Shown here: positions 26,612 through 34,228 of the stretch, one piece after another
Layout of the letters: each line of letters begins with the position of its first letter
How positions within the stretch are numbered: the stretch's first letter is position 1
Source of the DNA: CALNXN01 sp942490645
GTDB lineage: Bacteria; Pseudomonadota; Alphaproteobacteria; Rhodobacterales; Rhodobacteraceae
NCBI GenBank assembly: GCA_942490645.1
Contig: CALNXN010000006.1
Span: 62,001-126,000 of the forward strand
DNA length: 64,000 nt
Direction of reading: 5' to 3'
Translations under genes and position numbers: made by a program
The notes under the pieces: generated by a model
Told to the model about the DNA's origin: nothing
What the model saw: only the letters and a program-made list of their open reading frames with translations
Databases searched by the model: none

Positions 26612-28450
26612 TCAGGCCGCTTCGTCGGCTTGCTGCCGGTGCCACAACTGGGCGTAGCGGCCGTTGCGCTCGAGCAGGGCGTCATGGCTGCCCTGTTCGA
26701 CGACCTCACCCTTTTCCAGAACGATGATCCTGTCGGCCTCGGCGATGGTGGACAAACGGTGCGCAATCGTCAGCACAGTGCGCCCGCGCCCGGCCTGCAT
26801 CAGCGCCTCCTTGATATCCTGCTCGGTCTCACTGTCGAGCGCGCTTGTGGCCTCATCCAACAGCAGGATCGGCGGGTCCTTGAGCAGAGTGCGCGCAATG
26901 CCGACGCGCTGCTTTTCCCCGCCCGACAACTTCAGGCCGCGCTCGCCGACGGTGGTGTCGTATCCATCGGGCAGTTGCATGATGAAGTCGTGAATTTGTG
27001 CTGCCTTGGCCGCCGCCTCCACATCGGCCTGCGTGGCCCCCGCGCGGCCATAGGCGATGTTATAGCGGATTGTATCGTTGAACAGCACCGTGTCCTGCGG
27101 CACCACACCGATGGCCGCATGCAGGCTCTCTTGGGTCACTTGGCGCACGTCCTGCCCGTCAATGCGCAGCGCACCGCCGCCCACATCGTAAAAGCGGAAC
27201 AAAAGCCGCCCAATCGTGGATTTGCCCGACCCGGTAGAGCCGACAATCGCCACCATTTCGCCGGGCTCGGCGGTGATGCTGACCCCCTTGAGGATCGCGC
27301 GGTCACTGTCATAGCCGAACTTTACATCGTCCAGTTCAACGCGCCCGCCGGTGACCTCCAAGGGTTTGGCGTCGGGTGCATCCGTCACCTCGGCGGGTTG
27401 TTCCAAAAGGTTGAACATCTCGCCCATATCCACCAGCGACTGACGGATTTCGCGGTAAACCGTGCCCAGGAAATTCAGCGGGATCGTGATCTGCACCATG
27501 TAGGCGTTGACCATCACGAAATCGCCGACGGTCAAATCACCATTCTGGACCCCAATGGCAGCCATCACCATCACTGCGATCAACCCGCCGGTGATCAGAA
27601 CCGACTGGCCGAAATTCAGGAACGCCAGCGAATAGTTGGTCTTGATCGCGGCTTCTTCGTATTTCTCCATCGCGCTGTCATAGCGCCCCGCCTCGCGCGC
27701 CTCGGCGCCGAAGTATTTGACCGTTTCAAAGTTGAGCAGGCTGTCGATGGCCTTTTGGTTGGCGTCTGTGTCCTGATCGTTCATCTGGCGGCGCAGTTTC
27801 ACACGCCATTCGGTCACCGCAAACGTGAACCAGACATAAAGCCCGATGGTGACGGCCACGACCAACAGGTACCACGCGTCAAACAGAACCGTCAGAATGA
27901 CCCCGATCATCAGCAGTTCCAGCACCAATGGCCCGATCGAAAACAGCATGAACCGCAGCAGGAAATCGACGCCCTTGACGCCGCGCTCGATGATCCGGCT
28001 GAGTCCGCCGGTCTTGCGGGTGATGTGATAGCGCATCGACAAACGGTGGATATGCTGGAACGTCTCAAGCGCCAGCATCCGCAACGCACGTTGGCCCACA
28101 CGTGCAAAAACGGCATCACGCAGCTGTTGAAACCCAACGGTCATCAACCGTGCCATCCCGTAGGCAACCGTCAACCCGATGGCCCCCAGTGCCAGCATCG
28201 GCACGCCTTCTTCGGCCAGCGCATCCACCGCGCCTTTGTAGAATATCGGGGTCGCCACAGACACCAGCTTGGCCACGATCAGCATCGCCATGGCCCATAG
28301 CACCCGCCGCTTTACCCAGGGCAGATCATCAGGCCACAGATAGGGCACCACTTTGCGAATGGTGCGCCAGCCTGAGCGGCGCTCCTCTTCGGCAATACGC
28401 GCATCTTCCAGCGCGGTGTCTTCAGCATTTGCGGAGGTATCGGCAGGCAT
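26612..28450 (-). CDS. Atm1-type ABC exporter (fused membrane and ATPase domains)
   Basis: 612 residues. The N-terminal half holds six membrane helices (about 50-330). The ATPase domain has Walker A GSTGSGKST near residue 400, the signature LSGGE, and Walker B ILLLDEATSALD. The family marker RIIERGVKG in the first intracellular loop and FNFGQS-like helix 6 place it with Atm1/HMT1 half-transporters, which act as homodimers and export glutathione-linked sulphur or metal conjugates. The start is ATG 28450; the TTG one codon earlier is in frame but less likely. It lies 69 bp from the divergently spaced LysM gene end on the same strand and 5 bp before the methyltransferase gene. Confidence 0.93.
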   Translation of the reverse strand: MPADTSANAEDTALEDARIAEEERRSGWRTIRKVVPYLWPDDLPWVKRRVLWAMAMLIVAKLVSVATPIFYKGAVDALAEEGVPMLALGAIGLTVAYGMARLMTVGFQQLRDAVFARVGQRALRMLALETFQHIHRLSMRYHITRKTGGLSRIIERGVKGVDFLLRFMLFSIGPLVLELLMIGVILTVLFDAWYLLVVAVTIGLYVWFTFAVTEWRVKLRRQMNDQDTDANQKAIDSLLNFETVKYFGAEAREAGRYDSAMEKYEEAAIKTNYSLAFLNFGQSVLITGGLIAVMVMAAIGVQNGDLTVGDFVMVNAYMVQITIPLNFLGTVYREIRQSLVDMGEMFNLLEQPAEVTDAPDAKPLEVTGGRVELDDVKFGYDSDRAILKGVSITAEPGEMVAIVGSTGSGKSTIGRLLFRFYDVGGGALRIDGQDVRQVTQESLHAAIGVVPQDTVLFNDTIRYNIAYGRAGATQADVEAAAKAAQIHDFIMQLPDGYDTTVGERGLKLSGGEKQRVGIARTLLKDPPILLLDEATSALDSETEQDIKEALMQAGRGRTVLTIAHRLSTIAEADRIIVLEKGEVVEQGSHDALLERNGRYAQLWHRQQADEAA

Positions 28451-28518
28451 CAAGGATCCAATTCTGTCTCGGACCCACTACATAGAACGATGCCGCAGCG
28501 GTTGCCAGACCAAGCAGT

Positions 28519-29907
28519 TCAATCAGGCAGATCAAACACCTGACCGGGGTAGATCAGATCAGGATCGCGAATGGCGCTGCGGTTGGCGTCAAACACCCGC
28601 ACGTAAAGCGGCCCCTCGCCATACCGGTCGCGCGCAATGGCCCAAAGCGTGTCACCGCGTTGCACGGTGATGGCGCGCACGGGGCCGTCCACATCAGCGG
28701 CAGCTTCGGCCAGAACAGCAGGTGCTTCGCGCTTGAACGGCGTCTCCACACGGCTGGTGACGGCACCGGCCGCATTCACCTCATCGACGCGCAACGTATA
28801 TATGCCCGGCGCAACATCGGGAACATCACCGCGCCAGCGCCCATCGGCATCCACGGCCAGCTGCGCCACCACATCATTGTTGAGATATACCCGCACCTCT
28901 GCCGCATCCGCCTGCGCACGACCCGAAAGCTGCACCTCGCCGCTGTCGGAGTATCCGATCGTGTCCAGCGCCACCGTTTCGATCACCGGCGGCGCTTGCA
29001 ACAGTTCCACCCCGCCTTGGCTCGATTTCAACACTGCCACGGCAGATCGCGCCGGGGTTGGCGGCGCGGGTGTCGCCTGCGGCACGCTGGGTGCGTCTTG
29101 CACTGTGGGCTCATCGCCCAACTCGCTGACCTCAAGGGCCGCGACTGGCCCTTCCGGCTGTTCCGATTGTGGCGCGGTTTGGTTTGGTGTCGCAGGTGCA
29201 GGCGTCGGTGTCAGTGCGGCCACGGCCTCTGCTTCAACCTCATTGGCCGTCGGGGCCTCCTGCGCCGCAGTCTCTTCCGCGCCGGTGTCCTGCGAAGCGG
29301 CGGGCGCAGATGCAATTTCTGTGGCGGTATCCTGCGATGCATCAGCCACGGAAACATCAGGTTGTGCGGCCACCGGGGCAAGAATGATCTCTTCCGCCGA
29401 TACAGTGCTCGTATCGCCCGCGTCCTGACGCAGGGTGACAACGCTACCGCTGGTTCCAGCATTCAAGATGCCAACGGCCGCGAATGATCCGCGCGCATCG
29501 GCGGTCGCTGTTGCGGCCTCTACCCCATCGACCAGCACCGTGACCGTGCTGCCGGGTTCCGCGCGTCCCGCGATCACGGTCAAACCGTCGGCTTCCTGAC
29601 GGACTTCATCAAAGCTTGGGGGCACGGGCGTCGGTTCGATGGCCTGCTCTGCGGTGTCTTGCGGTGTGGTGTCCGCTGCGGGCGCGGGTGTTTCATCTGA
29701 CAGCACTGCTTCTTCAGTTTCCGCCTCGGGCGCAGGGTCAGCCGGTGTCGTGCTTTCCAGAACAACCTGCTCCAACGCTTCCGGGCCCGGTGTGGTCGTG
29801 CCGCGCAAACCCCAATAGGCGCCCGCTCCGATCACACCCAACAACACAACCAGAATGATCGCCCGGTTTGACCGGCTCGGCCCTGTTGCGTCGCTTGAAT
29901 TGCTCAT
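28519..29907 (-). CDS. Membrane-anchored LysM-domain protein
   Basis: 462 residues. A single N-terminal membrane helix (about 16-34) is followed by a long low-complexity stretch rich in Ala, Pro, Glu, Gln and Thr that interrupts one Ig-like module (GSTVTVLVDGVEAATATADARG). A second Ig-like module (QADAAEVRVYLNNDVVAQLAVDADG) follows. The final 50 residues are a LysM domain (ITVQRGDTLWAIARDRYG ... PDLIYPGQVFDLP) that should bind peptidoglycan. This architecture is widespread in Rhodobacteraceae and of unknown role; it probably spans the periplasm. ATG 29907 is chosen because GGGGAAG lies 9 nt upstream; ATGs at 29928 and 29925 are also possible. Confidence 0.88.
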   Translation of the reverse strand: MSNSSDATGPSRSNRAIILVVLLGVIGAGAYWGLRGTTTPGPEALEQVVLESTTPADPAPEAETEEAVLSDETPAPAADTTPQDTAEQAIEPTPVPPSFDEVRQEADGLTVIAGRAEPGSTVTVLVDGVEAATATADARGSFAAVGILNAGTSGSVVTLRQDAGDTSTVSAEEIILAPVAAQPDVSVADASQDTATEIASAPAASQDTGAEETAAQEAPTANEVEAEAVAALTPTPAPATPNQTAPQSEQPEGPVAALEVSELGDEPTVQDAPSVPQATPAPPTPARSAVAVLKSSQGGVELLQAPPVIETVALDTIGYSDSGEVQLSGRAQADAAEVRVYLNNDVVAQLAVDADGRWRGDVPDVAPGIYTLRVDEVNAAGAVTSRVETPFKREAPAVLAEAAADVDGPVRAITVQRGDTLWAIARDRYGEGPLYVRVFDANRSAIRDPDLIYPGQVFDLPD

Positions 29908-30042
29908 ACCAGATTGCTTCCCCATCATGCGCCGCAAGGTGGCAGCCCGGCGGTCATTGAGCCTTCATAGCAAGCACGCTATCACCGGTCAAAACCCGAC
30001 AGCCCGCGCTGTCATCATTTTACTCAGATGAAAGGACACCCC

Positions 30043-30594
30043 ATGCAGCAAGGCTCCGTTTGTGTCTATTGTGGCTCTCGGCCCGGCGCGGACCCCGCCT
30101 ATATGGCAGAGGCCACGGCACTGGGCACGGCCTTGGCCGAAAACGATTGGCGGTTGGTCTACGGCGCGGGCGATGTGGGGCTGATGGGGGCCGTGGCGCG
30201 CGCCTGTCAGACCGCAGGGGGGGACACCTTTGGCGTGATCCCCAAACACCTCGTTGAATGGGAGGTCGGCAAGACCGACCTGACCCGCTACGTGGTCACG
30301 GAAACGATGCATGAACGCAAGAAAGTGATGTTCATGAACTGCGATGCGGTGGTTGTTCTACCGGGGGGTGCGGGCTCTCTGGATGAGCTGTTCGAGGCGC
30401 TGACATGGCGCCAATTGGGACTGCATCAAAAGCCGGTTTTCCTCGTGAATACAAATGGCTACTGGGATTCCTTGATCCACTTGATGACCCATGTGGTCGC
30501 TCAGGGTTTTGCCGACGCGACCTTACTGGATTACTACACGGCGGTGCCAGACACGCCCGCCGCGGTGGCCGCGTTGCGCCGCGCCTTGTCCTGA
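30043..30594 (+). CDS. LOG-family protein (TIGR00730; cytokinin riboside 5'-monophosphate phosphoribohydrolase-like)
   Basis: 183 residues with the lysine-decarboxylase-like Rossmann fold. Key motifs are VCVYCGSRPG at the N terminus, GAGDVGLMGAVA, MHERKK and the PGGAGSLDE form of the PGGxGTxxE motif. Family members release the free base from N6-modified AMP, and many bacterial members hydrolyse AMP or related nucleotides. ATG 30043 has AAAGGA at good spacing; the ATG at 30028 upstream does not. The last 61 bp overlap the 3' end of rarD on the opposite strand, an unusually long tail-to-tail overlap. Confidence 0.92.
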   Translation: MQQGSVCVYCGSRPGADPAYMAEATALGTALAENDWRLVYGAGDVGLMGAVARACQTAGGDTFGVIPKHLVEWEVGKTDLTRYVVTETMHERKKVMFMNCDAVVVLPGGAGSLDELFEALTWRQLGLHQKPVFLVNTNGYWDSLIHLMTHVVAQGFADATLLDYYTAVPDTPAAVAALRRALS

Positions 30595-31451
30595 CGCACA
30601 GCACTCACCGAATAGAGCGCCAGCGCCGTCCAGATCAGCGCAAACGCCACCAGATGCCACGGCCCGAACGGCTCGGCAAAGACGAAAACAGCGCAGCCGA
30701 ATTGCAGCGTCGGGTTGATGTATTGCAGCAGACCCACCGTCGACATCGCCAGCCGCCGCGCCGCGAAACTGAACAGGATCAATGGCAGCGCAGTGATCGG
30801 CCCGGCGAGGATCAGCAGCAGATCGGTGCGCGCATCCAAGCCGAACGCGCCATTGCCATTGTGATAGGATTGCAACAACAGCAGACCCGCGAACGGGGCA
30901 AAAAGCACCACTTCGCACGTCACCGACACCACCGGCCCCATGTCCAGCCGTTTTTTGATCAGCCCATACATCGCAAAGGTGGATGCCAGCGTCAGCGCGA
31001 TCAGGGGCGGCGTGCCCAACCCCAGCGTCAAAAGCACCACCGCCAAAGTGGCCAGCGCCACGGCGATAACTTGAATGCGGCTTAACCGCTCGGCAAAGAT
31101 CACGCGCCCGACCAGAACCGCCAACAGCGGGTAGATATAGTACCCCAGAGAGCTTTCCGTGGCGCGCCCGACCTGAATGGCCCAGATGAACAAAAACCAG
31201 TTGCACGAGATCATCAGCGCCGCCAAAGCCACCGTTCCAAACGCGCGGGGCGAGGCAAACCCCTGCGCCAGTTCACGCAGCCGCCGTTGCACCGCCAGTA
31301 CGCCCAGAAAGAACACCAGCGACCAGAGCGCGCGATGGGCCAGAACCTCAAGGGCCGGCACATGCGTCAGTTCCTTGTAAAAGAGCGGCGACAACCCCCA
31401 GACCGTGCAGGCGCCAACCATCGCCAATATGCCCTGCACAACAGGTGTCAT
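30534..31451 (-). CDS. rarD: RarD-like EamA-family permease
   Basis: 305 residues with ten predicted membrane helices in two EamA repeats. The features VWGLSPLFYKEL near the N terminus, ISCNWFLFIWAI in helix 4 and GLLQYINPTLQF in helix 9 are typical of RarD, named for chloramphenicol sensitivity but of uncertain substrate. ATG 31451 overlaps the stop codon of the upstream NTF2-like gene by 4 bp (ATGA), so the two are translationally coupled. The 3' end overlaps the LOG-family gene by 61 bp on the opposite strand. Confidence 0.93.
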   Translation of the reverse strand: MTPVVQGILAMVGACTVWGLSPLFYKELTHVPALEVLAHRALWSLVFFLGVLAVQRRLRELAQGFASPRAFGTVALAALMISCNWFLFIWAIQVGRATESSLGYYIYPLLAVLVGRVIFAERLSRIQVIAVALATLAVVLLTLGLGTPPLIALTLASTFAMYGLIKKRLDMGPVVSVTCEVVLFAPFAGLLLLQSYHNGNGAFGLDARTDLLLILAGPITALPLILFSFAARRLAMSTVGLLQYINPTLQFGCAVFVFAEPFGPWHLVAFALIWTALALYSVSAVRQDKARRNAATAAGVSGTAV

Positions 31452-31843
31452 GGGCGGACCGGGGTGGCGGGGGTGTCTTGGCTGAACACATTGATCCACC
31501 CCTGCCCATTTTTGCGCCAGACAGAGCTGACGTACATCTGCTCAGGTTCGGTGCGACCGGCCCGCTGATATGTGGCGTGATAGGTCAACAGCCCATACTC
31601 CGGACCCAACGCCATAGCGCGCACATCACGCAGTTGGAAACAAGCCACCGATGGGCCGTCCTTGAGTTGATCGGCGTGGGCATCGCGGCCAAAGACGCCA
31701 TCCGGGTAGACCCCGATAAACTGTGCATCCAGTGCGGCGTGATCAGCATTCGCGTCACCGCGCACCAAAGCCTCCCAGACGCGTGTTTCTTCGACCAGCA
31801 ACGCATCGCACAAAGCATCCAGATCAGTCAGGGGTGAGGTCAT
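31448..31843 (-). CDS. SnoaL/DUF4440-like (NTF2 fold) protein
   Basis: 131 residues. The cone-shaped NTF2-like fold is suggested by an N-terminal helix pair (LDALCDALLVEETRVWEALVRGD), the YPDGVFGRDAHADQL segment, paired strands (YGLLTYHATYQRAG) and the final SVWRKNGQGWINVFSQDTP. Such proteins bind or modify small molecules, but no catalytic residues can be named here. ATG 31843 and ATG 31858 are both possible starts; neither has a strong ribosome binding site. It is coupled to rarD by a 4-bp overlap. Confidence 0.78.
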   Translation of the reverse strand: MTSPLTDLDALCDALLVEETRVWEALVRGDANADHAALDAQFIGVYPDGVFGRDAHADQLKDGPSVACFQLRDVRAMALGPEYGLLTYHATYQRAGRTEPEQMYVSSVWRKNGQGWINVFSQDTPATPVRP

Positions 31844-31917
31844 ATGTTCGTCCGCCATCGCTGATGGACCCTGTGCTGCGGCCTGCTCCGCCACAAGCCC
31901 CAATTTGGACGGATCAC

Positions 31918-31947
31918 AAAAAAACCCCGCGACTGGCGCGGGGTTTT
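31918..31947 (-). terminator. Rho-independent terminator of sodB
   Basis: A perfect 11-bp stem (AAAACCCCGCG with CGCGGGGTTTT, loop of 5) is followed on the minus strand by a run of seven T. It sits 23 bp downstream of the Fe-SOD stop codon. It would also stop transcription in the other direction less efficiently. Confidence 0.93.
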
Positions 31948-31969
31948 CTCGATTTCAGGGTGCGTCAGG

Positions 31970-32569
31970 TCACATGCGCGAGGCGACGTTTTCCCAGTTC
32001 ACCAGATTGTTCAGGAAGTTTTCCAGATATGCAGGGCGTTTGTTGCGGAAATCGATGTAGTAGGAATGCTCCCACACGTCGCAACCCAGCAAAGCAGTCT
32101 GACCAAAGCACAGTGGGTTCACACCGTTTTCAGTCTTGGTCACCGCCAATGAGCCGTCCGATTTCTTGACCAGCCAGCACCAGCCAGACCCGAACTGACC
32201 CGCGCCCGCAGCGGAGAATTCCGATTTGAATGCGTCCACTGACCCAAAGCTTTCGGTCAGTGCCTTTTCCAACTCGCCCGGCATTGCACTGCTGCCTGGA
32301 CCCATCATTTCCCAGAATTGGTTGTGATTCCACAACTGGCTGATGTTGTTGAAAATTCCGTTCTGCGCCACGGCGGATTTGTCGTAGGTGCCCACGATGA
32401 TCTCTTCCATCGTTTTGCCCGCCCATTCCGTGCCTTCAATCGCCTTGTTGCCGTTGGTGACATAGGCGTTGTGGTGCAGGTCGTGGTGGTATTCCATTGT
32501 CTCTGCGGACATGCCTTTGGATGCCAGTGCATCATGGGCGTACGGAAGATCTGGAAGTTCGAATGCCAT
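31970..32569 (-). CDS. sodB: Iron superoxide dismutase
   Basis: Cytoplasmic enzyme that converts superoxide to hydrogen peroxide and oxygen; 199 residues. Metal ligands are H28 (EYHHDLHH), H82 (WNHNQFW), D164 and H168 (DVWEHSY). Q78 in the FNNISQLWNH helix and the lack of the manganese-type GGHANH pattern indicate the iron form, although cambialistic use cannot be excluded. It is a single-gene transcript: a terminator follows directly and the upstream neighbour ends 112 bp away. Its use here fits a genome with two peroxide-producing sarcosine oxidases. Confidence 0.97.
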   Translation of the reverse strand: MAFELPDLPYAHDALASKGMSAETMEYHHDLHHNAYVTNGNKAIEGTEWAGKTMEEIIVGTYDKSAVAQNGIFNNISQLWNHNQFWEMMGPGSSAMPGELEKALTESFGSVDAFKSEFSAAGAGQFGSGWCWLVKKSDGSLAVTKTENGVNPLCFGQTALLGCDVWEHSYYIDFRNKRPAYLENFLNNLVNWENVASRM

Positions 32570-32681
32570 TGTGTGGCCCCCTTGTTGTGTATTTCAGTCT
32601 TGCACTGTCATGTCGGACGATTCACGCCAAGGTCAAGGGGCAGTGACACATAGACCGCGCATCAAGAGCGAATTCGCCGGA

Positions 32682-33092
32682 CTATTTGTTGCGCAGCTTG
32701 CAACTGCCGCGTCCGGTCCATCCTTGTGGGAAACCCACCGGCTTGGCGCGCAGAACAATCGAGTTGTCCGCGGTGTCGATCGTGGCGCGATAGTTGAACT
32801 TCGGCACAATCTGCTGTGCGGCATCAACCATTCCGGACAAGGTCCATTGCACGATCAGACGATCCCCACGGGTGCGCGCACGGGCGGGGATCGGCTCTTC
32901 GACATGCCACAGGATCACACTGTCACTGACCAGAACGCTGCCGTCGGCCTGCATGATGACGACCACCTTGGGCGATATCCATCCCACGTCCTTGTCCCGC
33001 TTCGTGATATCGCAATCATACAGCGTCGGCTGCGCTGCGGACGCCACCGTGCCAATAACCAACGCCACAATAACCGAGATGAACCGCATCAT
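32682..33092 (-). CDS. Secreted protein of unknown function, tandem paralogue A
   Basis: 136 residues with a signal peptide (MRFISVIVALVIGTVASAA). The mature protein has two cysteines (LYDCDITK near the start, GRGSCKL at the end) that could close the domain with a disulphide, and a beta-rich pattern: PKVVVIMQADGSVLVSD, then RLIVQWTLSG, then KFNYRATIDTADN. The upstream gene 33089-33502 shares the same order of features (C..W.P...V, RLQINWTL, NFKMTV, G-x-G...C), so the two look like an ancient tandem duplication. The start codon overlaps the upstream stop by 4 bp (ATGA). I recognise no named family. Confidence 0.75.
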   Translation of the reverse strand: MMRFISVIVALVIGTVASAAQPTLYDCDITKRDKDVGWISPKVVVIMQADGSVLVSDSVILWHVEEPIPARARTRGDRLIVQWTLSGMVDAAQQIVPKFNYRATIDTADNSIVLRAKPVGFPQGWTGRGSCKLRNK

Positions 33093-33502
33093 TCTACCAC
33101 CACAGCACAACGACCTGACGCTGCTCCGGGGGCCTGAAAAAAGCTCTCTCCCAGACCGGAATAATTGAACGACAGTCTTTTCAGGTTCACCGTCATCTTG
33201 AAATTCACATTCTGGGGTCTGTCTTGGCGGTCTTTGACGTCTATCAGCGTCCAGTTGATCTGCAGCCGGTTCGGGGTCGGTCGTTTCACTTCAGCAGGTG
33301 CACCGCCTTCATTGGCTTGCAAGGTGAATTCGTCCAATATCGCGGCGCGCCACGTATTCTCGTCGATCTTGACCAGCACGAAATCCGGCACCCAATCACG
33401 AGAGGATGGATTGTCGACGATGCATCCCAGATCAAGCGCCGCCGCCGTGTTCGCCCAAAGCACCGCAAGCAGAGCCGCGCCTGCTATCTTCACTCTCCGC
33501 AA
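33089..33502 (-). CDS. Secreted protein of unknown function, tandem paralogue B
   Basis: About 137 residues with a signal peptide (hydrophobic ALLAVLW, cleavage after NTAAA). The mature part repeats the layout of its downstream neighbour: early cysteine (LGCIVD), a W-x-P-x-F-V-L-V strand, RLQINWTLIDV, NFKMTVNLKRL and a late cysteine (SGRCAVV). No ATG exists at the correct place. TTG 33502 has AGAGGAG with 8-nt spacing and is the best start; GTG 33493 is too close to a GGAGA and is second choice. The two genes form a coupled pair, probably acting together outside the cytoplasm. Confidence 0.72.
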   Translation of the reverse strand: MRRVKIAGAALLAVLWANTAAALDLGCIVDNPSSRDWVPDFVLVKIDENTWRAAILDEFTLQANEGGAPAEVKRPTPNRLQINWTLIDVKDRQDRPQNVNFKMTVNLKRLSFNYSGLGESFFQAPGAASGRCAVVVE

Positions 33503-33658
33503 AACTCTAACTCCTCTACCACACAACCCTCAACGGCACGCTAACACAGATGGCACGGGAAACCAGTTTGGTCTGTCCGTCCAAACATTCCGTAAACGAC
33601 AAATGTTCAGGACCGCAACAGGCGCAAAGGTGCGCCGCCAACACCTCAAACGCCACGA

Positions 33659-34228
33659 TCAGAAGTACCGTGTTTCCGACCCCGGTTGTGCCGCGACGCA
33701 CAAAAGATCGAATACATACCGCGCCTGACTGCGGAAACAGATCACCTGAAACCCGTCCGCATCCGGCATCCAGAAGGCGGCAGGCACCTGCGCCATGCGG
33801 GTGCGGCGGAACATGCCGGGCGTGAACGCATCGCGCGACACATCGACCGGGCAGAGTTTGGCCATGACATCACGCGGGTGGGCGCCCGCGATCCGAAACG
33901 ACGCCCGCGCGTCCGACACGTTGACCACAAGGCTGTGCGCGCTGCCCAAAGCGGTTTGCATCTTGGAGATCGTGGCGGTCACGTCGGCATATGGGCATAG
34001 CACCAGCACCTCGTCCGGGCTCATCCATGCCACGCCCGTGTCACCGGAAACCTCCGCATGGCCGGGTTTGGGCACCGCATATCCACATGCCGCTTTGACG
34101 GTCTTTTTCACCGCGGCTGAACTCAAATCACCCCGCAGCGTGATCATCCCCTGCAACGGCACTTCGGAAATGGTGGCGATGCCTGTGTCGTCAAATGCAC
34201 CGTTCAATGCGGTCACTGCCTCAGACAT
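33659..34228 (-). CDS. soxG: Sarcosine oxidase gamma subunit (copy 2)
   Basis: 189 residues. Family features include MITLRGDLSS near residue 30, SPDEVLVLCP, SDARASFRIAG and DVMAKLCPVDVS, and the C-terminal FRSQARYVFDLL. These match SoxG proteins better than the copy at 2469-3014 does. ATG 34228 overlaps the soxA stop by 8 bp, the same overlap as in the first operon. It is the last gene of the second sox locus; the next gene on this strand starts 157 bp downstream. No terminator is evident. Confidence 0.92.
   Translation of the reverse strand: MSEAVTALNGAFDDTGIATISEVPLQGMITLRGDLSSAAVKKTVKAACGYAVPKPGHAEVSGDTGVAWMSPDEVLVLCPYADVTATISKMQTALGSAHSLVVNVSDARASFRIAGAHPRDVMAKLCPVDVSRDAFTPGMFRRTRMAQVPAAFWMPDADGFQVICFRSQARYVFDLLCVAAQPGSETRYF

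Noticed and set aside
26591..28300. A 560-codon open frame antisense to the Atm1-type exporter
   Set aside because: The minus strand has all ABC motifs in order; the antisense product matches no known pattern.
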